NCBI RefSeq assembly: GCF_001043955.1
Contig: NZ_LABZ01000194.1
Span: 1 to 37,008 of the forward strand
Source: Methylobacterium tarhaniae
GTDB taxonomy: Bacteria > Pseudomonadota > Alphaproteobacteria > Rhizobiales > Beijerinckiaceae
Length of the DNA: 37,008 bases
Direction: 5' to 3'
The position numbers were made by a program, and so were the translations under genes. Shown here piece after piece: positions 24,921 through 33,536 of the stretch (the first letter of the stretch is position 1; each line of letters opens with the position of its first letter). The notes below the pieces were generated by a model. It saw only the letters and a program-made list of their open reading frames with translations. It searched no databases and was not told the origin of the DNA.

Positions 24921-25544
24921 ATGAAACTCTACGGCACCAGCCTGTCGCCCTTCGTCCGCAAGGTGCTCGTCGTCCTCGCCGAGAAGGGCATCGAGGTCCG
25001 GCACGTGCCGCTGCGCTTCCACGATCCCGATCCGCGCTTCCGGGCCGCCAGCCCGTTCGGTAAGATCCCGGCGCTGGAGGACGAGGAGCTTCGCCTCGCC
25101 GATTCCTCGGCGATCATCCATTACCTGGAGCGCAAGCACCCGGAGCCGGCCATGCTGCCGCGCGAGGCGCGCGATCTCGGCCGGGCGATCTGGTTCGACG
25201 AACTCGGCGATACCGAGCTGTTCCCGCTCCTGGTCAAGCCCTTCGTGCAGCGGGTGCTGCGGCCGCAGCTCATGAACCAGCCCTGCGACGAGGCCGTGGT
25301 GGCCAAGTGCATGACCGAGGAACTGCCGCGGCTCTTCGATTATCTCGAAGGGGTGATCGACGGGCCCGCTCTCGTCGGCGGCGCCTTCGGTCTGGCCGAC
25401 ATCTCGGTCGCGACCGGCTTCCACAACCTCCATCTCGCGGGCGAGGCCGTCGATGCGGGGCGCTGGCCGCGTCTGGCGGCCTATGTGGCGGCGATCCTGG
25501 AGCGCCCGTCGTTCAAGACGGCGATCGCGGCCCGGCAGGGCTGA
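24921..25544 (+). CDS. Glutathione S-transferase family protein
   Basis: The 207-residue product has the two-domain GST plan. The N-terminal thioredoxin-like domain begins MKLYGTSLSPFVRKVLVVL, where the Ser of SPFVRK is the likely catalytic residue, and includes GKIPALEDEELRLADSSAI, the glutathione-binding cis-Pro and D/E-S motif. The C-terminal helical domain contains GGAFGLADISVATGF, the usual N-capping box. Typical roles are conjugation or reduction of electrophiles; the substrate cannot be read from sequence. ATG 24921 lies in a 159-bp divergent spacer, and the gene converges on the exoR-like gene. Confidence 0.93.
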   Translation: MKLYGTSLSPFVRKVLVVLAEKGIEVRHVPLRFHDPDPRFRAASPFGKIPALEDEELRLADSSAIIHYLERKHPEPAMLPREARDLGRAIWFDELGDTELFPLLVKPFVQRVLRPQLMNQPCDEAVVAKCMTEELPRLFDYLEGVIDGPALVGGAFGLADISVATGFHNLHLAGEAVDAGRWPRLAAYVAAILERPSFKTAIAARQG

Positions 25545-25555
25545 AGGAAGGGGGA

Positions 25556-25579
25556 AGAGGGGGCGGTCGCGTCCCCTCT
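25556..25579. terminator. Inverted repeat between convergent genes, possible bidirectional terminator
   Basis: AGAGGGG (25556-25562) pairs with CCCCTCT (25573-25579) across a 10-base loop. It occupies most of the 36-bp gap between the GST and exoR-like stop codons. There is no clear T-run on either side, so termination would be weak or factor-dependent. Confidence 0.35.
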
Positions 25580-25580
25580 C

Positions 25581-26432
25581 TCAGCGCCCCTTGGCGCTGC
25601 GGCGGTAGAAGCCGTCGACCTGGGACTGCGCTTCGGCCCGGTCCCGCTCGTTGGCGGCCGCCATCGCCTGCTCCTGCAGGGTGACGATCCACTGGTCCTT
25701 CGGGCCGTCCGCCGCGTCGCGGGCGAGCGTCAGCCACGCGAGGCCCCGGGCGCGCTGCACCGTGACGCCCTGGCCGTTGATCAGGAGCTGGCCGAGCAGC
25801 GCTTGCGCGGCCGGATGCCCCTTCTCGGCGGCGAGGTTGAACCAGCGCGCGGCCTGCCGCGGATCCTGGGTCACGCCTGTGCCGTCGAGGTAGAGGCGGG
25901 CGAGGTTGTACTGCGCGTTCGGGTCCCCGTAGTAGGTCGCCGCGTAGTTGAACATGTCGTAGGCGCGCTCGACGTTCGGGCGCACGTAGGACCCCTTGAT
26001 CCCGTCGAGGAAGTAGCGCCCGAGCGCCGTGAAGGCGCTCGCCACCACGCCGGCATTGGGCGCCTCCGGCCCCTCGTCGGCGTTCTCGTCGGCGATCTTC
26101 GAGAAGAACTCGAACGCCTTGAGGTCGTCGTGCGGGACGCCGTCGCCCTCCGCATACATGCGGCCGAGCTTCCACAGCGCCAGGGCGTGGCCCTGGCCGG
26201 CGGCGTATTCGAGGGCGCGGGCGGCGCCCTCCTTGTCGCCCGCATTGTAGTCGCGCATGCCCGTCCGCATCGCCTCGCGGGCGTTGCGGTAGCCCGACGT
26301 CGCGGGCACCGGGGTCCGCGCCGCGGCGTCGAGCGCCACGGCGGGTCCCGCCTCGGCCATCACCAGGCCGAGGAGCGCGAGGAGGAACCGGCGGCCCGCC
26401 CGTTTGGGCAGGCCGGCCTCAGATATCCGCAT
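25581..26432 (-). CDS. exoR: ExoR-like periplasmic Sel1-repeat regulator
   Basis: The 283-residue product has an N-terminal signal peptide (RRFLLALLGLVMAEAGPAVALDA). At least three to four Sel1-type repeats follow: AARALEYAAGQGHALALWKLGRMYAEGDGV is the first, and NAQYNLARLYLDGTGV and AAQALLGQLLINGQGV are others (positions about 68-225). Layout, spacing and the LQEQAMAAANERDR end match ExoR of Sinorhizobium and Agrobacterium. There ExoR is a periplasmic inhibitor of the sensor ExoS/ChvG, controlling exopolysaccharide, motility and acid response. The ATG lies inside the last codons of ilvD (14-bp overlap), so translation is probably coupled. ExoS/ChvG-ChvI are not in this window. A generic Sel1 protein is the alternative. 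Confidence 0.78.
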   Translation of the reverse strand: MRISEAGLPKRAGRRFLLALLGLVMAEAGPAVALDAAARTPVPATSGYRNAREAMRTGMRDYNAGDKEGAARALEYAAGQGHALALWKLGRMYAEGDGVPHDDLKAFEFFSKIADENADEGPEAPNAGVVASAFTALGRYFLDGIKGSYVRPNVERAYDMFNYAATYYGDPNAQYNLARLYLDGTGVTQDPRQAARWFNLAAEKGHPAAQALLGQLLINGQGVTVQRARGLAWLTLARDAADGPKDQWIVTLQEQAMAAANERDRAEAQSQVDGFYRRSAKGR

Positions 26433-28152
26433 AGGAGAGCGTCTCCTGGGCCCCGCCCGGATGCGTCACCGCGCCGGTCACCGCCGGGCCGACGGTCTGC
26501 GCGTACTTCCACAGGTAGCCCGAGGTCGAATCGTTGGCCCGCGGCTGCCAGGCCGTGCGGCGCTGGGCCAGCTCGTCGTCCGAGAGGTCGACCGAGAGCG
26601 TGCCCTGGATCGCGTCGATGCGGATGACGTCGCCGTCCTGGAGCAGGCCGATCGGGCCGCCCACCGCCGCCTCCGGCCCGACATGGCCGATGCAGAAGCC
26701 GCGGGTGGCGCCCGAGAAGCGCCCGTCGGTGATGAGCGCCACCTTGTCGCCCATGCCCTGGCCGTAGAGGGCGGCGGTGGTCGCCAGCATCTCGCGCATG
26801 CCGGGGCCGCCGCGCGGACCCTCGTAGCGGATCACCAGGACCTCGCCCTCCTTGTACTGGCGGTTCTTCACCGCGTCGAAGCAGGCCTCCTCGTTGTCGA
26901 AGACCCGGGCCGGCCCGGCGAAGGTCTGCTTCTCCGGCGGCATGCCGGCGACCTTCACGATCGCGCCCTCGGGCGCCAGGTTGCCCTTGAGGCCGACGAC
27001 GCCGCCGGTCGGGGTGATCGGCTGGCTGGACGGGCGGACCACGTCCTGGTTGGTGTTCCAGGCCACCTTGGCGAGGTTCTCGGCGATGGTGCGGCCGGTG
27101 ACGGTGATGCAGTCGCCGTGCAGGAAGCCGCCGTCGAGCAGCGTCTTCATCAGGAGCGGGATGCCGCCGACCTCGAACAGGTCCTTGGCGACGTAGCGCC
27201 CGCCGGGCTTCAGGTCGGCGATGTAGGGGGTGCGCTTGAAGATCTCGGCGACGTCGAACAGGTCGAACGAGATGCCGCATTCATGGGCGATCGCCGGCAG
27301 GTGCAAGGCCGCGTTGGTCGAGCCGCCGGAGGCCGCCACCACGGTCGCGGCGTTCTCCAAAGCCTTGCGGGTGACGATGTCGCGCGGGCGGATGTTCTTG
27401 GCGAGCAGCTCCATCACCATCTCGCCGGCGGTGGCGCAGAACCGGTCCCGGATCTCGTAGGGGGCGGGGGCGCCGGCCGAGTAGGGGAGGGCGAGGCCGA
27501 TCGCCTCGGAGACGGTCGCCATGGTGTTGGCGGTGAATTGCGCGCCGCAGGCCCCGGCGGAGGGGCAGGCGACCTGCTCCAGCTCCTCGAGGTCGTCGTC
27601 GCTCATCGTGCCGACCGAATGCTTGCCGACCGCCTCGAACAGGTCCTGGATGGTGACCGGCTGGCCGCGGAAGGTGCCGGGCAGGATCGAGCCGCCATAG
27701 ATGAAGACGGAGGGCACGTTGAGGCGCACCATCGCCATCATCATGCCGGGCAGGGACTTGTCGCAGCCGGCGAGGCCCACGAGCGCGTCGTAGGCATGGC
27801 CGCGCATGGTCAGCTCGACCGAGTCGGCGATCACCTCGCGGGACGGCAGCGAGGCGCGCATGCCGCGGTGCCCCATGGCGATGCCGTCGGTGACCGTGAT
27901 GGTGCAGAATTCCCGCGGCGTGCCGCCGGCGGAGGCCACGCCCTTCTTCACCGCCTGCGCCTGGCGCATCAGCGAGATGTTGCAGGGGGCGGCCTCGTTC
28001 CAGCACGAGGCGACGCCGATCAGCGGCTGATGGATCTGCTCGCGGGTCAGACCCATGGCGTACAGATACGACCGGTGCGGCGCGCGCTCGGGACCCTCCG
28101 TCACGTAGCGGCTGGGCAGCTTCGATTTGTCGGTGGTGTGACGCGCGTCCAT
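26419..28152 (-). CDS. ilvD: Dihydroxy-acid dehydratase IlvD
   Basis: IlvD dehydrates 2,3-dihydroxy-isovalerate and its methyl homologue to the 2-oxo acids that become valine, leucine and isoleucine. From ATG 28152 the product is 577 residues. The iron-sulfur ligands are visible in SCWNEAAPCN, LAGCDKSLPG and CPSAGACGAQFTANTM. The C-terminal domain has TDGRFSGATRGFCIGHVGPEA. The open frame begins 27 codons earlier at 28233, but MDARHTTDKSKLPSRYVTEG is the usual N-terminus. The preceding roughly 700 bp are non-coding and must hold its promoter. The exoR-like gene overlaps its 3' end. Confidence 0.96.
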   Translation of the reverse strand: MDARHTTDKSKLPSRYVTEGPERAPHRSYLYAMGLTREQIHQPLIGVASCWNEAAPCNISLMRQAQAVKKGVASAGGTPREFCTITVTDGIAMGHRGMRASLPSREVIADSVELTMRGHAYDALVGLAGCDKSLPGMMMAMVRLNVPSVFIYGGSILPGTFRGQPVTIQDLFEAVGKHSVGTMSDDDLEELEQVACPSAGACGAQFTANTMATVSEAIGLALPYSAGAPAPYEIRDRFCATAGEMVMELLAKNIRPRDIVTRKALENAATVVAASGGSTNAALHLPAIAHECGISFDLFDVAEIFKRTPYIADLKPGGRYVAKDLFEVGGIPLLMKTLLDGGFLHGDCITVTGRTIAENLAKVAWNTNQDVVRPSSQPITPTGGVVGLKGNLAPEGAIVKVAGMPPEKQTFAGPARVFDNEEACFDAVKNRQYKEGEVLVIRYEGPRGGPGMREMLATTAALYGQGMGDKVALITDGRFSGATRGFCIGHVGPEAAVGGPIGLLQDGDVIRIDAIQGTLSVDLSDDELAQRRTAWQPRANDSTSGYLWKYAQTVGPAVTGAVTHPGGAQETLSYADI

Positions 28153-28622
28153 GGCCCTGTCCCGTACCCGTGGTTTCTTGAAAGGCCGGTTTTTCCCCGG
28201 TCCCGCTCCCTGCGCCGTCCTGGGACGGCTCACGCGAAACGAACCCGTCTCCGGGTCAATCCACCAGCGCCTCCCGCGATCCCCGGGAATCCGGGACGAC
28301 CACGATAAATCGTTGTGGGGACAGTCGTTTAACGTGGCCGTTGAGGTGCCGTCGGTTTATGGCGGGAACGCGGCGGAGCAAAGTGCGGTCTGGGGCAAAG
28401 CTGGGATGCTTTCGGGGTGTTGCGACCTCGCCACAGCTAAGCTTGCGGCGCAGGGCTGACGTCAGGTGAGAGATGCCGGCCGGCGGCGGGCCTCTATCTG
28501 AGAGACGTTTGTGCCCGGGGTGTGGCGGGAGCCGATGCCGGGCGACGCGGCGCACGGGACCCGGCCGCCGGGACACGCCGGGATCCGCGGGATGACCGCA
28601 CCAGGTCCGGCGATGAAACGAC

Positions 28623-28661
28623 GTATCTCGCCGTCACCCCGGGGCGGGCCTGGCGAGATAC
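28623..28661. repeat. Perfect inverted repeat in the ilvD upstream region
   Basis: GTATCTCGCC (28623-28632) pairs with GGCGAGATAC (28652-28661) across a 19-base loop that itself contains CCCCGGGG. It is too far from ilvD to be an ordinary operator. A remnant of a palindromic repeat is plausible. Confidence 0.6.
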
Positions 28662-28781
28662 CGGGTTCCGTAGCCGCCGACGGTGCAGAAAATCGAGGCC
28701 CGCATTCCGTTTCATCTTGCCGCTTGATCTTGCCATCGCGGCATCCATGCATCCCGGATCCCGCTGCGTGGCGAGCGGGGC

Positions 28782-28833
28782 GGCAAGACGGAGCGGCAAG
28801 ACGGGCCGGCAAGGCGTGGTGGCAAGACTTGGA
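28782..28833. repeat. Tandem 13-bp repeat, four copies, with two inverted copies nearby
   Basis: GGCAAGAC-type units begin at 28782, 28795, 28808 and 28821, an exact 13-base period (the third copy reads GGCAAGGC). Two units in the opposite orientation (ATCTTGCC) begin at 28714 and 28727, also 13 apart. The period is not a multiple of three, so it is not a coding repeat. The inverted sets could fold together around about 28740-28781. Confidence 0.7.
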
Positions 28834-28858
28834 TTGGACCAGGAGGCCGCCTGTCCGC

Positions 28859-30010
28859 TCACGCCGGACGCGGCGCCGCCACCCGGTGGCGCAGGCCTGC
28901 GATCACCGCCCGGAGCGTCCCGGCCTCCGCCTCCGGCGCGTCGGTGCGGGCGTAGATGCGGTCGTGCACGAAGGACAGCTTGCCGATCGTCGCCGGGGTC
29001 ATCCGGAACGGATACAGGTCCGGCTGGCCCATGCTGCGGTTGAGCGAGTTCATCGCGAAGGTGAGGGGCAGCCAGGCCTCGATCAGGCGGCCGAAATCCG
29101 GGCTGCGATACGGGTCGAAATCGATTTTCGCCGCGAGCGGGATCAGCCCCGGCTGGGCCTGGAGCTTGGGCTGCACCCGCACCCCGAACTGGTTGGCGGT
29201 CTCCAGCGTGTCGACGATGTGCAGGTAATGGGCCCAGGTCTCGGCGAAATCCTCCCAGGGGTGGGAGGTCGCGTAGGCCGAGACGTAGGTCTCCTGCCAG
29301 CCCTCGTCCGGGCCATGGGCGTAGTGGCGCTGGAGCGCGGCGCCGTAATCCGCCCGCTCGTCGCCGAACACCGCCCGGAACGAATCGAGGCACGGATCGG
29401 CCCGCACCAGTACGTTCCAGAAGTAGTGCCCGATCTCGTGGCGGAAATGCCCGAGGAGCGTGCGGTAATGCTCGCCGAACTGCGTGCGCCGCCGCTCGCG
29501 CTCGACGTCGTCGGCCTCGGCGATGTTGAGGGTGATGAGGCCGTTATCGTGCCCGGTCAGCACCGGCGGGCCGATGAGGTACGATTCGGCCGGATCGACC
29601 AGGAAGTCGAAGGCGAGGCCGGCCGGATCCTCGCGCCGCGAGACGAGCGGCAGGCGCAGGCGCAGCATGGCGTAGAACAGCCGGCGCTTGGCCGCCTCGA
29701 CCTCGCGCCACCGGGTGCGGTTCCAGGGGATCGACAGGTCCGGCACCACCCGGTTGTGGCGGCAGGCGAGGCAATAGGCCTCCGCCGAGCCCGCCGGCAC
29801 CAGCCAGTTGCAGCCGCCCGCCTCGCGGTTGCCGCAAGGGCGGTAGGTCCGGCGCGGATCGGCGAGGCCGCGCCAGCGCGGGCCCGCCCTGAGCACCGCC
29901 GTCATGTCGGCGATCTCGGGGTCGTAGCCGAGTCGGCACTCGCAGCTCTCGCAGGTATCGGCCTCGAAATGGGCCGGCTGCGCGCAGGCCTGGCATTGGA
30001 AGATCTTCAT
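28859..30010 (-). CDS. Zinc-ribbon zinc-dependent metallopeptidase (COG4307/DUF2248-like)
   Basis: From ATG 30010 the product is 383 residues. Two Cys-rich clusters open the protein: CQACAQPAHFEADTCESC (6-23) and CGNREAGGC with CLAC (59-83), resembling zinc ribbons. The metallopeptidase-like core has HFRHEIGHYFW, with HEIGH at 191-195, and downstream GDERADYGAAL and DFAETWAHYLHI, which could supply the third ligand. There is no signal peptide, so it is probably cytoplasmic. It is divergent from the transglutaminase/ATP-grasp genes, with which this family is, to my knowledge, often clustered. This suggests it processes or removes the peptide that system handles. The open frame to 30322 overlaps the next gene and is rejected. 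Confidence 0.85.
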   Translation of the reverse strand: MKIFQCQACAQPAHFEADTCESCECRLGYDPEIADMTAVLRAGPRWRGLADPRRTYRPCGNREAGGCNWLVPAGSAEAYCLACRHNRVVPDLSIPWNRTRWREVEAAKRRLFYAMLRLRLPLVSRREDPAGLAFDFLVDPAESYLIGPPVLTGHDNGLITLNIAEADDVERERRRTQFGEHYRTLLGHFRHEIGHYFWNVLVRADPCLDSFRAVFGDERADYGAALQRHYAHGPDEGWQETYVSAYATSHPWEDFAETWAHYLHIVDTLETANQFGVRVQPKLQAQPGLIPLAAKIDFDPYRSPDFGRLIEAWLPLTFAMNSLNRSMGQPDLYPFRMTPATIGKLSFVHDRIYARTDAPEAEAGTLRAVIAGLRHRVAAPRPA

Positions 30011-30290
30011 CGCGGCGTCCGGGAGGCCCCGCGAGACGCCGGGCGGGACCTGACTCCACCAAGGGCCTTGCGCCGCCCGAGGTTCCGCCGAACCCGGCAC
30101 GGGACTTGCCTCAATTTTTCGCCCTGCCGCCCCGGACGAGACCCCGCGATGTCGTAGGAGACACGCGGATCCGGGCCCGACCCCGCGATGCGGCGGCTGA
30201 CGCCAGCCCGGCCAAGGTGTAGAAGCCGGGGAACGCGCGGACGGACCGGCGGGACCATCCCTCACTCGAAGCAGAAGGTTCGGAGTCGTC
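30011..30290. promoter_or_regulatory. Divergent promoter region of the transglutaminase/ATP-grasp cluster
   Basis: This 280-bp spacer separates the metallopeptidase gene from the rightward cluster and must hold both promoters. An 11-bp direct repeat, ACCCCGCGATG, occurs at 30141-30151 and 30180-30190 (39 bases start to start, near four helical turns). It could bind a shared regulator. No clear -35/-10 pairs were identified. Confidence 0.4.
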
Positions 30291-33200
30291 GTGTCGATCA
30301 AGGCCGCCCTGCACCACGTCACGTCCTACACCTACGACCGGCCGATCGCCCTCGGGCCGCAGGTCATCCGCTTGCGTCCGGCGCCGCATACGCGCTCCCG
30401 GATCGAGAGCTACGCCCTCAAGGTCACGCCCGCCAACCACTTCGTGAACTGGCAGCAGGACCCCAACGGCAACTGGCTCGCCCGGCTGGTCTTCCCCGAG
30501 AAGACGACGCAGTTCCGGGTCGAGGTCGACCTCGTCGCCGACATGGCGGTGATCAACCCGTTCGACTTCTTCGTCGAGGATTACGCCCAGACCCGGCCCT
30601 TCGCCTATCCGGACGAGCTGGAGGCCGAGCTCGGCCCCTATCTCGCCGTCGAGGAGGGGGGGGCGGAGATCGACGCCCTGATGGCGCGGCTGCCGGACGA
30701 GCCCAACACCGTGCAGTTCCTGGTGGCGCTGAACGCCCTGGTGCGCGACGCGGTCGCCTACGTCGTGCGCATGGAGCCGGGTGTGCAGGCTCCGGCCGAG
30801 ACCCTGGCCAAGGGCAGCGGCTCGTGCCGCGACTCGGCCTGGCTGCTGGTGCAGGTGCTGCGCCGCCTCGGCATGGCCGCCCGCTTCGTCTCCGGCTACC
30901 TGCTCCAGCTCGTGCCCGACACCACCGCCGTCGACGGGCCGGCCGGCACGAGCGCCGACTTCACCGATCTCCACGCCTGGGCCGAGGTCTACGTGCCGGG
31001 CGCCGGCTGGATCGGGCTCGACGCGACCTCGGGCCTGCTCTGCGGCGAGGGCCACATCCCGCTCGCCGCGACGCCGCATTACCGCTCGGCGGCGCCGATC
31101 GCCGGCCTCGCCGAGCCGGCCGAGGTCGATTTCGACTTCGCGATGACCGTCACCCGCGTCGCCGAGGCGCCGCGGGTCACCAAGCCGTTCTCGGACGAGG
31201 CCTGGGCGGCGCTCGACGCGCTGGGCGAGCGGATCGACCGCGACCTCGCCGAGCAGGACGTGCGCCTGACCATGGGCGGCGAGCCGACCTTCGTGTCGGT
31301 CGATGATTTCGAATCGCCCGAGTGGAACGCCGCCGCGGTCGGGCCGACGAAGCGGGGCCTCGCCGATCAGCTGATCCGCCGCCTGCGCGAGCGCTTCGGC
31401 CCCGGCGGCTTCCTGCATTACGGCCAGGGCAAGTGGTATCCGGGCGAGAGCCTGCCGCGCTGGGCCTTCGCCCTCTACTGGCGCAAGGACGGCGTGCCGA
31501 TCTGGCGCGACCCCGCCCTGATCGCCGGCGAGACCAGGCCGCGCGCGGCCGGAGTCGAGCAGGCCGAGGCCCTGATGCGCGGCCTCGCCCGCCGCCTCGG
31601 CCTCGAACCCTATGTCCAGCCGATCTTCGAGGATCCCGAGCACTGGGAGCGCAAGGCGGCGGAGCTGCCGGTCAACGTCACGCCCCTCGACCCGAAGGTC
31701 GGCGACGAGGAATCGCAAGCCCGGATGGCCCGGGTGTTCACCCGCGGGCTCGAGAACGCGGTCGGCTACGTGCTGCCCCTCGCCAACGTCGCGGTCGGTC
31801 CCGATCGGCACTGGGTCTCGGAGCCGTGGCAGCTCAAGCGCGGCGCGATCTACCTGGTGCCGGGCGATTCCCCGGCGGGCTTCCGCCTGCCGCTCGCCTC
31901 GCTGCCCTACGTGCCGCCGGGCGCCTACCCGTATTACGTGCCGCAGGATCCCCTGGAGCAGCGCGGGCCGCTGGCACCCGCCGCCGCGCCGCCGCGCAAG
32001 CCCGTCCCGGTCGGCGTCGCGGTGCGCACCGCCCTGGCGATCGAGCCGCGGGACGGGGTGCTCTGCGTGTTCATGCCGCCGATCGAGCGGGTCGACGAGT
32101 ATCTGAGCCTGCTCGCGGTCCTGGAGGAGGCCGCCGCGGAGATCGGCCAGCCGCTCCACGTCGAGGGCTACGAGCCGCCCTTCGACCCGCGCCTGTCGGT
32201 GGTCAAGGTCACGCCCGATCCCGGCGTGATCGAGGTCAACGTCCAGCCGGCGAAATCCTGGCGCGAGGCGGTCGAGATCACCACCGGCCTCTATGCCGAT
32301 GCCCGCCAGACCCGGCTCGGCGCCCAGAAGTTCATGATCGACGGGCGCCATACCGGCACCGGCGGCGGCAACCACGTCGTGCTCGGCGGCTCGACCCCGG
32401 CCGATTCGCCGTTCCTGCGCCGCCCCGACCTCCTGAAGAGCCTGGTGCTCTACTGGCAGCGCCACCCGTCCCTGTCCTACCTGTTCTCGGGCCTCTATGT
32501 CGGCCCGACCAGCCAGGCGCCGCGGATGGACGAGGCGCGCCATGACGGGCTCTACGAGCTGGAGATCGCGCTGGCCCAGGTGCCGCCCCCGGGCGGGCCG
32601 GAGGTGCCGCTCTGGCTCGTCGACCGGCTGTTCCGCAACATCCTCACCGACGTGACCGGCAACACCCACCGGTCCGAGATCTGCATCGACAAGCTCTACT
32701 CGCCGGACGGCCCGACCGGGCGCCTCGGCCTGCTGGAGTTCCGCTCCTTCGAGATGCCGCCCGAGGCGCGGATGAGCCTCGCCCAGCAGGTGCTGCTGCG
32801 CGCCCTCGTCGCCTGGCTGTGGCGCGAGCCGCAGGAGGGCGGCTTCGTGCGCTGGGGCACCGCGCTCCACGACCGCTTCATGCTGCCCCACTTCCTGTGG
32901 GAGGACTTCCAGTCGGTCCTCGGCGACCTCGCCCGCGCCGGCTACGCCTTCGATCCGGCCTGGTACGAGGCTCAGGGAGAGTTCCGCTTCCCGCGCTACG
33001 GCGAGGTCGAGCGCGGCGGGGTCAAGCTCGAACTGCGCCAGGCCCTGGAACCCTGGCACGTGCTCGGCGAGGAGGGCGCCGTCGGCGGCACGGTGCGCTA
33101 CGTCGATTCCTCGGTGGAGCGGCTTCAGGTCAAGGTCTCGGGCTACGTGCCGAGCCGGCACGTCGTCACCTGCAACGGCCGGCGCCTGCCCCTGACCGAT

Positions 33201-33536
33201 ACCGGCCGCTCGGGCGAGGCGGTGGCGGGCCTGCGCTTCAAGGCCTGGCAGCCGGCCTCGGCCCTGCACCCGACGATCCCCGTCCACGCGCCGCTCACCT
33301 TCGACGTGCTCGACACCTGGAGCGGGCGCTCGCTCGGCGGCTGCGTCTACCACGTCGCCCATCCGGGCGGGCGCAACTACGAGACCTTCCCGATCAACAC
33401 CTACGAGGCGGAAGGGCGCCGCCTCGCCCGCTTCCAGGAGAACGGCCATACCCCGGGCCGGGTGAGCGCGCCGCCGGAGGAGCCCCGGCGCGAGTTCCCC
33501 CTCACCCTCGACCTGCGCACGCCGAAGCCTCGATGA
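30291..33536 (+). CDS. Transglutaminase-like protease fused to a DUF2126 domain
   Basis: The 1081-residue product begins with a bacterial transglutaminase-like N-terminal beta domain (MSIKAALHHVTSYTYDRPI). The papain-fold core follows, with the catalytic triad in GSGSCRDSAWLL (Cys179), DLHAWAEVYV (His228) and WIGLDATSG (Asp244). From about residue 295 the rest is the large DUF2126 module, starting RLTMGGEPTFVSVDDF. It includes GQGKWYPGESLPRWAFALYW and, further on, HTGTGGGNHVVLGG, a glycine-rich conserved region. DUF2126 is thought to belong to the glutamine-synthetase/ATP-grasp-like amidoligase group (Iyer and colleagues' amidoligase survey, recalled). GTG 30291 has GGAG five bases upstream. 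The stop overlaps the next start (ATGA). The real substrate is unknown. Confidence 0.9.
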   Translation: MSIKAALHHVTSYTYDRPIALGPQVIRLRPAPHTRSRIESYALKVTPANHFVNWQQDPNGNWLARLVFPEKTTQFRVEVDLVADMAVINPFDFFVEDYAQTRPFAYPDELEAELGPYLAVEEGGAEIDALMARLPDEPNTVQFLVALNALVRDAVAYVVRMEPGVQAPAETLAKGSGSCRDSAWLLVQVLRRLGMAARFVSGYLLQLVPDTTAVDGPAGTSADFTDLHAWAEVYVPGAGWIGLDATSGLLCGEGHIPLAATPHYRSAAPIAGLAEPAEVDFDFAMTVTRVAEAPRVTKPFSDEAWAALDALGERIDRDLAEQDVRLTMGGEPTFVSVDDFESPEWNAAAVGPTKRGLADQLIRRLRERFGPGGFLHYGQGKWYPGESLPRWAFALYWRKDGVPIWRDPALIAGETRPRAAGVEQAEALMRGLARRLGLEPYVQPIFEDPEHWERKAAELPVNVTPLDPKVGDEESQARMARVFTRGLENAVGYVLPLANVAVGPDRHWVSEPWQLKRGAIYLVPGDSPAGFRLPLASLPYVPPGAYPYYVPQDPLEQRGPLAPAAAPPRKPVPVGVAVRTALAIEPRDGVLCVFMPPIERVDEYLSLLAVLEEAAAEIGQPLHVEGYEPPFDPRLSVVKVTPDPGVIEVNVQPAKSWREAVEITTGLYADARQTRLGAQKFMIDGRHTGTGGGNHVVLGGSTPADSPFLRRPDLLKSLVLYWQRHPSLSYLFSGLYVGPTSQAPRMDEARHDGLYELEIALAQVPPPGGPEVPLWLVDRLFRNILTDVTGNTHRSEICIDKLYSPDGPTGRLGLLEFRSFEMPPEARMSLAQQVLLRALVAWLWREPQEGGFVRWGTALHDRFMLPHFLWEDFQSVLGDLARAGYAFDPAWYEAQGEFRFPRYGEVERGGVKLELRQALEPWHVLGEEGAVGGTVRYVDSSVERLQVKVSGYVPSRHVVTCNGRRLPLTDTGRSGEAVAGLRFKAWQPASALHPTIPVHAPLTFDVLDTWSGRSLGGCVYHVAHPGGRNYETFPINTYEAEGRRLARFQENGHTPGRVSAPPEEPRREFPLTLDLRTPKPR

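Larger units (their letters stand above)
28153..28858. other. Long non-coding region between ilvD and the metallopeptidase gene
   Basis: About 700 bases with no supported gene; the short frames seen here lack ribosome sites and protein-like composition. It must contain the ilvD promoter (minus strand). It also holds a 10-bp perfect inverted repeat and a 13-bp tandem repeat array, described separately. The stretch 28300-28450 is less GC-rich, consistent with a regulatory region. Confidence 0.6.

Noticed and set aside
28782..28833. Possible CRISPR-like array
   Set aside because: Units are 13 bp with no spacers and no cas genes nearby; it is a simple tandem repeat.
28511..30157. 548-codon plus-strand frame across the ilvD spacer and the metallopeptidase gene
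   Set aside because: Antisense to the HEIGH peptidase, with no ribosome site and no domain.
30111..33449. 1112-codon minus-strand frame opposite the transglutaminase-DUF2126 gene
   Set aside because: The sense strand has a complete catalytic triad and family motifs; the antisense product is compositionally biased only.
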